DNA of 37,097 nucleotides from Desulfobacteraceae bacterium. GTDB taxonomy: Bacteria; Desulfobacterota; Desulfobacteria; Desulfobacterales; JALSRD01. How positions within the stretch are numbered: position 1 is the stretch's first letter; each line of letters begins with the position of its first letter. This document shows, in pieces, positions 1-8,308 of the stretch. Below the pieces are notes generated by a model. It did not search any database. It had not been told where the DNA came from and saw only the letters and a list, made by a program, of their open reading frames with translations. The stretch is taken from positions 1 through 37,097 of the forward strand of contig JAMOVG010000241.1 in NCBI GenBank assembly GCA_027061725.1, read 5' to 3'. Position numbers and translations under genes: made by a program.

Positions 1-76
1 CCGGCAACTGTCCCGAAAACGCATCCGTACCCCCGCGCGGACAAATGCCGTCGGCAACGGTTTTTTCTGCAGTCAT
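1..76 (-). CDS. Partial divergent gene, unknown product
   Basis: An open frame reads leftward from an ATG at 76 and leaves the window after 25 codons. A good ribosome binding site (GGAGGG) lies 3 bases before the ATG, which is why I call it despite its length. The visible start, MTAEKTVADGICPRG, matches no family I recognise. A regulator of the rightward operon would fit the divergent arrangement, but that is only a guess. The neighbouring sequence to the left would settle it. Confidence 0.4.
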   Translation of the reverse strand, partial: MTAEKTVADGICPRGGTDAFSGQLP

Positions 77-126
77 CAGCCCTCCATGCGAGTTCATGCG
101 GCCCCGGACTGAATGGCATTTTTTTC

Positions 127-155
127 TTGACTCACCTACGAAGTAGCTGTAATGT
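127..155 (+). promoter_or_regulatory. Candidate sigma-70 promoter with AGCT-N7-AGCT repeat
   Basis: TTGACT at 127-132 and TAATGT at 150-155 are 17 bp apart in an AT-rich stretch between the two divergent genes. AGCT occurs at 145-148 and again at 156-159. This also reads as an 11-bp direct repeat of GTAGCT that overlaps the -10 box. A repressor bound there would block the promoter, so an operator is plausible but not shown. Confidence 0.45.
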
Positions 156-212
156 AGCTTTTATATAACTTCTTTAATTACTGGCAATTCTCAACGGGGA
201 AGGATCGCGAGC

Positions 213-962
213 ATGCTGCTGGAAAACAGAAACGCCATCGTCACGGGCGGTTCCCAGGGAATCGGAACCGCCACGTCCCTTGAACTGGCCCGCGAGGGGG
301 CCAACGTCTGCCTCACCTACCGCCGGCATGAAGACGAGGCCCTCAAGGTTCGAGACCAGATCCGGGAAATGGGCCGCAAGGCGCTGGCCGTCAAATGCGA
401 CATCTCTTCCTTCGACGAGGCCCGCCAGGTGGTGGAAGCGGCTTTGGCCGAATTCGGCCGCATCGACATCCTGGTGAACAACGCCGGCATGAACTGGGAC
501 GGCGTCTGCTGGAAGATGAGCGAGGAGCAGTGGGACCGCGTCATCGAGGTAAACCTAAAGGGATACTTTAACTTCGTGCGCCATGTGGCCCCCCTGCTCA
601 AAGATCAGAAGTACGGCAAGATCATCAACATCACCTCCATAAACGGCCTGCGCGGCAAATTCGGCCAGAGCAACTACTCGGCCTCCAAGGCCGGCATTAT
701 CGGCTACACCAAGGCGCTGGCCAAAGAGCTGGGCGCCTTCGGCGTCAACGTTAACGCTGTCGCACCGGGACTAATCGAGACGGCCATGCTCAAAAACGCC
801 GAGGCCCGCGATAAGATCATCGAAATGGCCTTGGCCGAGATCGTGCTCAAGCGCGTGGGCCAACCCGAAGACCTGGCCAACATGGTGGCCTTCCTGGCTT
901 CGGACAAGGCGCGCCACGTCACCGGCGAGGTTATCAAGGTGGATGGAGGACAGTATATATAA
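213..962 (+). CDS. Short-chain dehydrogenase/reductase (FabG-like)
   Basis: A 249-residue classical SDR that oxidises or reduces a hydroxyl/keto group with NAD(P). The cofactor-binding TGGSQGIG lies at residues 11-18 and NNAG at 89-92. The catalytic set N114, S142, Y155 and K159 (YSASK) is complete, so it should be active. Length is normal for the family. GGGGAAGGA at 196-204 supports the ATG at 213. It is the first gene of an operon with a thiolase, a DUF35 protein and two crotonase-type genes. The likely substrate is therefore a 3-hydroxyacyl-CoA or alicyclic hydroxyacyl-CoA rather than an ACP-bound fatty acid. Sequence alone cannot fix the substrate. Confidence 0.9.
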   Translation: MLLENRNAIVTGGSQGIGTATSLELAREGANVCLTYRRHEDEALKVRDQIREMGRKALAVKCDISSFDEARQVVEAALAEFGRIDILVNNAGMNWDGVCWKMSEEQWDRVIEVNLKGYFNFVRHVAPLLKDQKYGKIINITSINGLRGKFGQSNYSASKAGIIGYTKALAKELGAFGVNVNAVAPGLIETAMLKNAEARDKIIEMALAEIVLKRVGQPEDLANMVAFLASDKARHVTGEVIKVDGGQYI

Positions 963-1027
963 TGATTCGATCTGATTGAATAACAAATCTAATTTTTTAC
1001 ATTGACCACTGAACAGGGGAGAAGCGA

Positions 1028-2194
1028 ATGGGAAAAGTTGCCATTATCGGTGTCGGCCAGAGCCCCTTTGTGCGCCAGTACCCGGGATCCATCCGCGAAC
1101 TGGCCTTCGAGGCTTTCAAGGACGCCATGGTCGACGCCCGGCTGACCACCGAACAGATCGACGCCTCGGTGGTCTGCTCGGCCCCGGAGTATGACAAGCA
1201 GCGCTCACCGGCCGGCGTCTTCGCCGAGTACCTGGGCCTCAACCCCCAGCCCACCTTTTATGTGGAGACCCTGTGCTCCTCTTCCAGCACCGGACTGCGC
1301 CTGGCCTACTCACTGGTGGCTTCCGGGCTGCACGACGTGGTGGCCGTGCTGGGCTTCCAAAAGATGTCGGAGATATCCTCTTCCGAGTCCCAGGAGCGCA
1401 TGGGCCGCGGCGCGGACATCCAGTGGGAGAGCCCTTTCGGCACCATGATGCCGGCCTACTACGCCATGTACGCCCAGGCCCACATGGCCACCTACGGCAC
1501 GTCTCCGGACGACCTGGCGCTGATCCGCGTCAAAGCCGCCACCTACGGACAGATCAACGAGCTGGCCGTCTACCGCAAGCCGGTCACCTTCGACATGTTC
1601 ACCGATCCGGAAAGCCGCATGACCGGGCCGGTGGCCAGCCCCCTGCGCGTCGGCGACTGCTGCGCCAACGCCGACGGCAGCTCGTGCGTCATCGTGGCCA
1701 GCGAGGAAAAGGCCCGCGCCTGGTGCGACAAGCCCGTCTGGATCCTGGGCCTGGGCGCCGCCACGGCCAGTGTCAACCTGGCCGGCCGGGATCTGTTCAC
1801 GGGCCTGGCCGTGGCCAAAGAGGCCGCCCGCCAGGCTTACGGGATGGCCGGCGTGGGGCCTGCGGACATCGACGTGGCCGAGGTGCACGACTGCTTCACC
1901 ATTGCCGAGCTGATGGCCTACGAGAACCTGGGGTTCGCCCAGCCCGGGGAGGGCCCCGAACTGATCCGCAGCAAGGCCACCTACAAGGAGGGCGAGATCC
2001 CGGTGAACGTTGACGGCGGCCTGCTCTCCAAGGGCCACCCCATCGGCGCCACGGGCGGTTCGCAGATCCGCACCATCGTACTGCAGCTGCGGGGCGAGGC
2101 CGGCGACATGCAGGTCAGGGACCCGGCCATCGGCCTGGTGCACAACATCGGCGGGGTCGGCCTCTACGGCAACGTGACCATTCTGGGGAGGTAG
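1028..2194 (+). CDS. SCP2-type thiolase (acyl-CoA acyltransferase)
   Basis: A 388-residue thiolase of the lipid-transfer (SCP-x) type, expected to cleave a 3-oxoacyl-CoA with CoA or to run the reverse condensation. The nucleophile is C83 in ETLCSSSSTG. VHDCF at 286-290 supplies H287 and C289, and SKGHPIGATG around H337 is the conserved histidine motif. The C-terminal CxG motif of classical FadA thiolases is replaced by HNIGGVG, as is usual in this subgroup, so this is not a defect. The gene overlaps the ribosome binding site of the DUF35 gene that follows. Such thiolases often work as obligate complexes with a DUF35 subunit, as BbsB does with BbsA in anaerobic toluene degradation. Confidence 0.9.
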   Translation: MGKVAIIGVGQSPFVRQYPGSIRELAFEAFKDAMVDARLTTEQIDASVVCSAPEYDKQRSPAGVFAEYLGLNPQPTFYVETLCSSSSTGLRLAYSLVASGLHDVVAVLGFQKMSEISSSESQERMGRGADIQWESPFGTMMPAYYAMYAQAHMATYGTSPDDLALIRVKAATYGQINELAVYRKPVTFDMFTDPESRMTGPVASPLRVGDCCANADGSSCVIVASEEKARAWCDKPVWILGLGAATASVNLAGRDLFTGLAVAKEAARQAYGMAGVGPADIDVAEVHDCFTIAELMAYENLGFAQPGEGPELIRSKATYKEGEIPVNVDGGLLSKGHPIGATGGSQIRTIVLQLRGEAGDMQVRDPAIGLVHNIGGVGLYGNVTILGR

Positions 2195-2199
2195 CAATC

Positions 2200-2634
2200 A
2201 TGGCGAAAAGAGAACTCGACACGCGTTTTTCCAAATTCGGCACCGTCAGTTTCACGGCCACCACCAAGGTCAACGACTTCATCGACCATCTGGAAGACGG
2301 ACGCGTGACCGGTACCCGCTGCGCCGGTTGCGGCACCCGCTTTTTCCCTCCCCGCAGCGACTGTTTCAAGTGCCTGGACAGCGAGATGGAGTGGTTCGAC
2401 GTCTCCGGTACGGGCAAACTGGTCACTTACAGCCGCCTGCAGTATGCCCCGGTGGGGTTCGAGGGCGACCTGCCCTACTGCATCGCCCTGCTGGACTACG
2501 GCGACTACAAGGTCTTCGGCCGTATCGCCGACAGTGTTGCCGCAGAGGATATCCAGGTGGGCATGGCCATGAAGACGGTGGTCAACCGCCTGGAAAACGG
2601 GCAGCTGAATTACGTCTTCGAAAAGGCGGAGTAG
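2200..2634 (+). CDS. DUF35 OB-fold / zinc-ribbon thiolase partner
   Basis: A 144-residue protein with an N-terminal rubredoxin-like zinc ribbon (C41, C44, C55, C58) followed by an OB-fold (about 66-140), the standard DUF35 layout. GGGGAGG overlaps the thiolase stop and sits just before the ATG, so the two genes should be translated together. DUF35 proteins pair with SCP2-type thiolases or HMG-CoA synthases and form the CoA-binding part of the active complex. That makes this the probable second subunit of the thiolase encoded at 1028-2194. BbsA of the benzylsuccinate pathway is a described example of the family, but the substrate here is not known. Confidence 0.88.
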   Translation: MAKRELDTRFSKFGTVSFTATTKVNDFIDHLEDGRVTGTRCAGCGTRFFPPRSDCFKCLDSEMEWFDVSGTGKLVTYSRLQYAPVGFEGDLPYCIALLDYGDYKVFGRIADSVAAEDIQVGMAMKTVVNRLENGQLNYVFEKAE

Positions 2635-2758
2635 GGATCGGTCGGAGGCGGCTGGATGGATGGAACAAAAGGTGTAAAAGGGCAGAGGCACAAAGGGACA
2701 GAGCGTACGGAATTCCAAAGGTTATTTTTCGATACAAAGGCACTCCAAGAGGTGTGAC
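2635..2758. repeat. Purine-rich spacer with imperfect repeats
   Basis: This 124-bp gap breaks an otherwise tight operon. It is strongly purine-biased on the + strand and holds imperfect copies of a GGGCAGAG/GGGACAGAG unit separated by GCACAAA, around 2678-2703. There is no open frame with a ribosome binding site and no clear terminator. It looks like degenerate intergenic repeat sequence. Confidence 0.4.
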
Positions 2759-3529
2759 ATGGCAGCAGAGAAAACCGTTCGACTGGAAATCGCCGACCAG
2801 GTGGCACGTATCACCTTCGACCGGCCCAAGCACAACGTTTTCAACATCGATATGATCGAGGCCTTTAACGCCGTCCTGTCGGAGGTGGCCGCCGACAGGG
2901 AGCTCAAGTGCGCGGTCATCTTCGGTGCCGGCCCCAGCTGGTGCGCCGGCGTGGACGTGGGCGACCACAAGCCCGAAATGGTCGACCGTATGATTGCCAC
3001 TTTCAACCGCTCCTTCGAGATCATCGACACCATCGAGATTCCGCTGATGGCGGCCGTGCACGGCGCCTGCGTGGGCGGCGGCATGGAGTACGCCATCGCC
3101 TGCGACGTGGTCATCGCCTCGGAAAAGGCGGTTTTCGGGCAGCCCGAGGTGCGCCTGGGCTTCCTGCCGCCGTATGCCGCCATCCGGCTGCCCGAACTGA
3201 TCGGGCCGGCCAAGGCCATCGAGGTCTGCACCAGCGGCCGCGTCTATCCGGCCTCCGAAGCCCGGGCCATGGGGTTTGTCAGCACGGTGGCGGCCGCCGA
3301 GGCCTTCGAGGAGGCCGTGGAAAAGCGCATCGGCGCGTTTACGGCCAGCAGCCCGCTGATCCTGCGGCTCAACAAGCGCGCCGTCAAGCAGCACTACGGC
3401 ATGCCCTTCGGAAAGGCCCTGTCCTCGGTAGCTGACCTGTTCCTCAACGAGCTGATGAAGACCGAAGACACGGCCGAAGGTATCGCCAGTTTCTACGAAA
3501 AACGCAAACCCCAGTGGAAGAACCGCTAA
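2759..3529 (+). CDS. Enoyl-CoA hydratase, dienoyl-CoA hydratase-like
   Basis: A 256-residue crotonase-family hydratase. The oxyanion-hole region is AAVHGACVGGGMEYAIACD (98-116). Both acidic catalytic positions are present: E110, and E130 in FGQPEVRLG. Two local signatures differ from ordinary FadB/PaaF hydratases: AGVDVGDHKPEMVD at 63-76, and PPYAA in place of the usual PGAGG after residue 136. To my knowledge these resemble cyclohexa-1,5-diene-1-carbonyl-CoA hydratases (Dch/BamR) of anaerobic benzoyl-CoA degradation. The rest of that pathway (bamQ, bamA, benzoyl-CoA reductase) is not in the window, so I call only the subgroup. AGAGGTG lies just upstream of the ATG. Confidence 0.82.
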   Translation: MAAEKTVRLEIADQVARITFDRPKHNVFNIDMIEAFNAVLSEVAADRELKCAVIFGAGPSWCAGVDVGDHKPEMVDRMIATFNRSFEIIDTIEIPLMAAVHGACVGGGMEYAIACDVVIASEKAVFGQPEVRLGFLPPYAAIRLPELIGPAKAIEVCTSGRVYPASEARAMGFVSTVAAAEAFEEAVEKRIGAFTASSPLILRLNKRAVKQHYGMPFGKALSSVADLFLNELMKTEDTAEGIASFYEKRKPQWKNR

Positions 3530-3627
3530 CCGGGCTTTCCAGTGATGGTCCGTGTGGGTCTGTGGCCATTTCTCCGTCCGGCCCATCGGAAACGACTGAA
3601 ACAGCCGAGTCAAGAGGAGGTTCCTGT

Positions 3628-5667
3628 ATGTCCCAAATCAACAAGATCGGCGTCATCGGCGCCGGCAACATGGGCAGCGGCATCGCCCAGAAAATCGCCC
3701 AGGAGGGCATTCCGGTCACCATGGTGGACATCAAGCAGGAGTTCGTCGACCGCGGCATGGCCACCATCAAGAAAATGCTGGACGAGGGCGTGCAGCGCAA
3801 GATCTTCACTCCGGAAAAGGTGGCGGAAATTCTGGGGCGCCTGACCGGCGCCACCGACATCGCGGCCGTGGCCGACGCCGACCTGGTGATCGAAGCCGTG
3901 TTCGAGGACAAGGCCGTCAAGACGGACCTGTTTGAACGCCTGGACAAGGTCTGCGAACCCAAAACCATCCTGGCCACCAACACCTCCAGCTTCTATGTGC
4001 GCGACTTTGCGGAAAAGACCTCGCGGCCGGACCGCTTCATCGGCCTGCACTACTTCTTTCACCCGGCCAAGAACCGCCTGCTGGAGGTCATCCCCCACGA
4101 AGGCACCAGCCGCGAGACCCTGGAAAAGAGCCTGCTGGCCGCCCGGCTGCACGGCAAAACCGCCATCGTCGTCAAAGACGCCCCCGGCTTCGCCGTCAAC
4201 CGCTTCTTCGTGCCCTTCTTAAACGAGGCCGCGCGCATGCTCGAAGAGGGCGTGGCCAACATTCCCACCATCGAGGAGGCCGCCAAGAAGGCCTTCCGCA
4301 TCGGCATGGGGCCCTTCCTGCTGATGAACGTCACCGGTATTCCCATCGCCGTGCACGCCGCCACCACCCTGGGCAACGAATTGGGCCCCTTTTACGCCCC
4401 GGCCGAGATTCTCAAGGCCCAGATGGAAAAGGGCGAGAACTGGAACCTGGACGGCGAGGTGGACGAGTCCCGGCTCGAGCCCATCATCGATCGCTTCTAC
4501 GGCGTGTGCCTGGGCGTGGCCGCGGCCCTGGTGGACGAGGGCGTGGCTTCTATCGAGGACACCGACCGCGGCGCCAAGATCGGACTGCGCTGGATCGAGG
4601 GGCCTTTCGAGATCATGAACCGCATCGGCATCGACCGCACCTACCGCGTGGTCGGAGAGATCGCCGAACGTTACGACGACTTCAAGATGCCCGAAATCCT
4701 GGCCCGCCAGAAGGCGTTGGGCAAGCCCTTTGAATTCAACTTCGTGGACCTGGAGGTCAAAGACGGCATCGCCTGGATCACCCTCAACCGCCCCGAGGCC
4801 ATGAACGCCCTCAACCCCACGGTGGTGGACCAGCTGGAGGCGCGCTTCAACGAGGCCGAGTCCGACCCCCAGGTCAAGGCCATCGTCTTTCAGGGCGCCG
4901 GCAAGGCCTTCGTGGCCGGCGCCGACATCAAGTATTTCGTGGACAAGATCCGCGCGGGCCGCATCGAGGACATCGTGGCCTTTACCCGCCGCGGCCACGA
5001 ATTGCTGCTGCGCCTGGAGAACAGCGACAAGCTGACCATCGCCCTGCTCGACGGCCTTTCCATGGGCGGCGGCAGCGAGCTGGCCATGGCCTGCCAGGCC
5101 ATCGTGGCCACGCCGGCCGGCTCCATGGCCTTTCCCGAAACCGGTATCGGCATCTACCCGGGCCTGGGCGGCATGCTGCGCCTGGCGCGTCACGCCGGAC
5201 CGGAACTGGCCAAGTATTACACCTTCACCGGCGCCCCCCTCAACATGGCCGACGCCAAGGCCCTGGGCATCGTGGACGAGGTGGTCGAGCCGGCCGAGGT
5301 GGAGACCGCCGTCAAGGCACTGGTGCAGCGCGGCAAGACGGAAAAGTACCGCCCGGGACAGATCCCGGAACATCTTAAACCCCTGGCCGCGGCCTGCAGC
5401 CCGGAAAACGTCCAGCGCCTGCTGGCCGGTCAGCCTCCCGAGGGCGTGCCCGGGGACCTGGCCGCCAAACTGGTCAAGATCGTGGGCTACAAGGCCCCCA
5501 TCGCGCTGAAGCTGGCCAGCGAAATCATCGACGCACAGCAGGGCAAGTCCATTCCGGAGGCCGTGGAGATCGAGCTGGGGCACCTGCCCGAGATCTTCGC
5601 CACCGCCGATGCCCTGGAGGGGCTCTCCTCGCTGGGCCGCAAGCGCCCCGAGTTCAAGGGCACCTGA
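3628..5667 (+). CDS. 3-hydroxyacyl-CoA dehydrogenase / enoyl-CoA hydratase fusion
   Basis: A 679-residue bifunctional beta-oxidation enzyme. The N-terminal half is an NAD-dependent 3-hydroxyacyl-CoA dehydrogenase, with GVIGAGNMGSG at 8-18 and the catalytic pair H141 and E153. A helical dimerisation region follows to about 365. The C-terminal part (about 370-679) is a crotonase with both glutamates, E484 and E504, so both activities look intact. The domain order is the reverse of E. coli FadB. Reversed fusions are known in archaea, for example the crotonyl-CoA hydratase/3-hydroxybutyryl-CoA dehydrogenase of Metallosphaera, and in anaerobic bacteria. The frame is open upstream to 3514, but AAGAGGAGG at 3612-3620 fixes the start at 3628. 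It probably supplies hydration and oxidation before the thiolase. Confidence 0.92.
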   Translation: MSQINKIGVIGAGNMGSGIAQKIAQEGIPVTMVDIKQEFVDRGMATIKKMLDEGVQRKIFTPEKVAEILGRLTGATDIAAVADADLVIEAVFEDKAVKTDLFERLDKVCEPKTILATNTSSFYVRDFAEKTSRPDRFIGLHYFFHPAKNRLLEVIPHEGTSRETLEKSLLAARLHGKTAIVVKDAPGFAVNRFFVPFLNEAARMLEEGVANIPTIEEAAKKAFRIGMGPFLLMNVTGIPIAVHAATTLGNELGPFYAPAEILKAQMEKGENWNLDGEVDESRLEPIIDRFYGVCLGVAAALVDEGVASIEDTDRGAKIGLRWIEGPFEIMNRIGIDRTYRVVGEIAERYDDFKMPEILARQKALGKPFEFNFVDLEVKDGIAWITLNRPEAMNALNPTVVDQLEARFNEAESDPQVKAIVFQGAGKAFVAGADIKYFVDKIRAGRIEDIVAFTRRGHELLLRLENSDKLTIALLDGLSMGGGSELAMACQAIVATPAGSMAFPETGIGIYPGLGGMLRLARHAGPELAKYYTFTGAPLNMADAKALGIVDEVVEPAEVETAVKALVQRGKTEKYRPGQIPEHLKPLAAACSPENVQRLLAGQPPEGVPGDLAAKLVKIVGYKAPIALKLASEIIDAQQGKSIPEAVEIELGHLPEIFATADALEGLSSLGRKRPEFKGT

Positions 5668-5683
5668 AACACGTAGGGACTCC

Positions 5684-5710
5684 AGCCCCCGGGCGGCAAC
5701 GCCGGGGGCT
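5684..5710 (+). terminator. Hairpin between the fusion gene and iorA
   Basis: AGCCCCCGG (5684-5692) pairs perfectly with CCGGGGGCT (5702-5710) around a 9-base loop. Only a short TTTG follows. The stem is strong and the U tail weak, so partial termination is more likely than a full stop. It would lower iorAB expression relative to the upstream genes. Confidence 0.6.
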
Positions 5711-5751
5711 TTGTGCTGAAACCACCGATACCAAACCGCGAGGAAGCGACC

Positions 5752-7614
5752 ATGCACAAGCTATTGACTGACCAGCCCGGCAAAAAGATGATGCTCCTTG
5801 GCAACGAAGCCATCGCGCGCGGCGCCATCGAGGCCGGTGTGGCCGTGGCCACCACCTATCCCGGCACGCCGTCGTCGGAGATCTCCCTGAATCTTTTCCA
5901 GATGTCCCAGGAAAGCGACCTGTTTTTCGAGTACAGTACCAACGAAAAGGTGTCCATGGAGGTTGCCGCCGCGGCCGCCAACGCCGGCGTGCGCGCCATG
6001 TGCATGATGAAACACGTGGGCCTCAACGTGGCCGCCGACGTGCTCATGACCCTGGCTTACGTGGGCGTCAAGGCCGGCATGGTGGTGGTTACGGCCGACG
6101 ACCCCTTCATGTTCTCCAGCCAGAACGAGCAGGACAACCGTTTCTATGGCAAACTCTCGGGTCTGCCGGTGCTGGAGCCCTCTTCGGTGGATGAGGCGCG
6201 GCGCATGACAGCCTACGCTTTTGAGCTTTCCGAACAGCTGGGCGAACCGGTGATCCTGCGTACCACCACGCGCATTAACCATTCCTCGGGCATCGTGGAA
6301 CTCGACAAGATCATGCCCCCCAAAACAAAGGGTGACTTCACCAAGGACCCCATGAACCAGGTGCCGGTGCCGGCCGTGGCCCGCAAGCTGCACGTCAAAC
6401 TGCTGGAAAACTGGCACAAGGCCCGCGACATCGCCGAAACCTCGGATTTCAACATCATCGACGGCAAGGGGCCTGGCGGTATCATCTGCAACGGGGTAAG
6501 CTACACCTACGTGACCGACGCGGTCGGGGAACTGGACCTCGGCGACCGGGTGCGCGTGTTGCGGTTGGGCCTCTCCCACCCCATGCCCGAAAAGATGATC
6601 AAGGACTTTCTGGCGGCCAGCGACAAGGTGCTGATCGTCGAGGAGGGCGAACCGGTCATGGAGGAGGCCGTCAAGGCCTTTGCCCAGGAAGCCGGCCTGA
6701 CGCTGCCCATCCGCGGCAAGGCCGAAGACCTGTTCTCACGCCTCTATGAGTTCAATCCGGGAATGGTGCGCCAGTGCGTGGCCCGCTTTTTCGATGTGCC
6801 CTACACGCCGCCGGAGGTGCCGGACCTCTCGGACATCCCACCGCTGCCCAACCGGCCGCCCAACCTGTGCGCCGGCTGCTCTCACCGGGCCACCTACCTG
6901 GAGATCAAAAAGGCCGTGGCCGAACTGGGACTGGACACCATCTACCCCACCGACATCGGCTGCTATACCCTGGGCATGCTTCCGCCGCTGTCCATGGCCG
7001 ACTTCCTGCTGTGCATGGGGTCATCCGCCGGAACGCCGGGCGGTTTCGCCGTGGCCACCGACAAAAAGGTGATCTCCTTCATCGGCGACTCCACCTTTTT
7101 TCACTCCGGCATCCCGGGGCTGGTCAACGCTGTTTTCAACAACCACAACCACACCCTGGTCATCCTGGACAACGGCATCACGGCCATGACCGGCCACCAG
7201 CCCAACCCCGGCGTGGACATGTCGGTGTTCAACCTGCAGGGCTACGGCCGCATCTCCATCGAAAAAGTGGTCGAGGCCCTGGGGGTGCAAAAAATCGTCA
7301 AGATCAAGCCCTTCAAGCTGGCCAAAAGCATCGAGGCCATCAAGGAGGCACTTTCTTACGAGGGCGTGTCGGTCATCATCTCCGAGGAGCCCTGCGCCCT
7401 GTTCGCCCAGGCCTACAAACTCAAAAAGAAACGCGCCTTTTACATCAGCGACGCGTGCAAGAACCACCGCGACTGCATCAACCAGCTGGCCTGTCCGGCG
7501 TTTTACATCGAGAACGAGCGCGTGCACATCGACGAGGTGGCCTGCGTGGGCTGTGCGGTGTGCGCCCAGATCTGCCCGGAAAACGCCATCCGACCCGTCA
7601 AGAAGGCCGGGTAG
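5752..7614 (+). CDS. iorA: Indolepyruvate:ferredoxin oxidoreductase, alpha subunit
   Basis: The 620-residue large subunit of an arylpyruvate:ferredoxin oxidoreductase, which converts indolepyruvate or phenylpyruvate to the aryl-acetyl-CoA, CO2 and reduced ferredoxin. TYPGTPSSE near residue 35 opens the pyrimidine domain. CAGCSHR at 373-379 is the family cysteine motif, and GDSTFFHSG at 445-453 with the following asparagines binds thiamine diphosphate and Mg. The C-terminus is ferredoxin-like: C598, C601, C604, C608 (CVGCAVCAQIC) and an irregular second set including C569, C575 and C581. AGGAAG at 5741-5746 chooses the ATG at 5752, although the frame opens earlier. With iorB and the downstream ligase it suggests oxidative breakdown of aromatic amino acids, or the reverse. 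Confidence 0.95.
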   Translation: MHKLLTDQPGKKMMLLGNEAIARGAIEAGVAVATTYPGTPSSEISLNLFQMSQESDLFFEYSTNEKVSMEVAAAAANAGVRAMCMMKHVGLNVAADVLMTLAYVGVKAGMVVVTADDPFMFSSQNEQDNRFYGKLSGLPVLEPSSVDEARRMTAYAFELSEQLGEPVILRTTTRINHSSGIVELDKIMPPKTKGDFTKDPMNQVPVPAVARKLHVKLLENWHKARDIAETSDFNIIDGKGPGGIICNGVSYTYVTDAVGELDLGDRVRVLRLGLSHPMPEKMIKDFLAASDKVLIVEEGEPVMEEAVKAFAQEAGLTLPIRGKAEDLFSRLYEFNPGMVRQCVARFFDVPYTPPEVPDLSDIPPLPNRPPNLCAGCSHRATYLEIKKAVAELGLDTIYPTDIGCYTLGMLPPLSMADFLLCMGSSAGTPGGFAVATDKKVISFIGDSTFFHSGIPGLVNAVFNNHNHTLVILDNGITAMTGHQPNPGVDMSVFNLQGYGRISIEKVVEALGVQKIVKIKPFKLAKSIEAIKEALSYEGVSVIISEEPCALFAQAYKLKKKRAFYISDACKNHRDCINQLACPAFYIENERVHIDEVACVGCAVCAQICPENAIRPVKKAG

Positions 7615-7659
7615 CGGACCGGAACCCATAACCGTTCACTTCAAGACAGGATACGACCA

Positions 7660-8256
7660 ATGACGGACACGACAAGACTGATCATCGTTGCAGTGGGAGG
7701 ACAGGGCAATCTGCTGGCATCCGGTGTGCTCGCCGAGGCGGCCCTGCTGGCCGACATTCCGGTGCGCATGAGTGAGATCCACGGCATGGCCCAGCGCGGC
7801 GGCGTAGTGGAGTCGGCCATGGTGTTTGGCGACGCCCAGAGCCCCATCATCGCCGACGGCGAGGCCGACGTGCTGGTGGGTTTTGAGCCTTGCGAGACCC
7901 TGCGGGCGCTGAATAAGTGCAACACCGAAACGGTAGTGATCACCAACCTGGCGCCGCTGCCGCCCTTTACCGTGGCCATCGGCCAGGGGGTCTACCCCGA
8001 CATCGACCAGATACAGGAGCTGATCCGCAAAAAGACCGGCCGCCTGATCGCCCTGGACGCATCGGCCCTGGCGAAAAAATCGGGCAACGTGCGGGCGCTG
8101 AACATGGTGCTGCTCGGTGCGCTGATCCAGAGCGGCGTGCTGCCCCTGACCGCCGAGCAGGTTAAGGAGGCCATGCGCACCCGCACCAAGAAGGCCTTTC
8201 TGGAGTCCAACCTTAAGGCTTTCGACCTGGGGTTCGAGGCGGCGGCCGCGATTTAG
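7660..8256 (+). CDS. iorB: Indolepyruvate:ferredoxin oxidoreductase, beta subunit
   Basis: The 198-residue small subunit partner of IorA. It shows the gamma-type oxidoreductase domain signature AVGGQGNLLASGVLAEAA near the N-terminus and the EIHGMAQRGG motif around residue 45, both typical of IorB. Length is normal. It follows iorA by 45 bp without its own promoter, so the subunits are probably made together. The ribosome binding site is weak (ACAGGA). Confidence 0.93.
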   Translation: MTDTTRLIIVAVGGQGNLLASGVLAEAALLADIPVRMSEIHGMAQRGGVVESAMVFGDAQSPIIADGEADVLVGFEPCETLRALNKCNTETVVITNLAPLPPFTVAIGQGVYPDIDQIQELIRKKTGRLIALDASALAKKSGNVRALNMVLLGALIQSGVLPLTAEQVKEAMRTRTKKAFLESNLKAFDLGFEAAAAI

Positions 8257-8308
8257 CCGCAGACGACCGTTTTCCCGCTGTAGCGGCACAGACACAAGGA
8301 GGAGACCG

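Noticed and set aside
48-66. CCGT/ACGG hairpin followed by six T's, as a terminator
   Set aside because: The stem is only 4 bp and it lies inside the likely divergent coding region at 1-76.
2131-2194. Thiolase inactive because the C-terminal cysteine motif is missing
   Set aside because: SCP2-type thiolases normally have HNxGG here and use the cysteine in HDCF.
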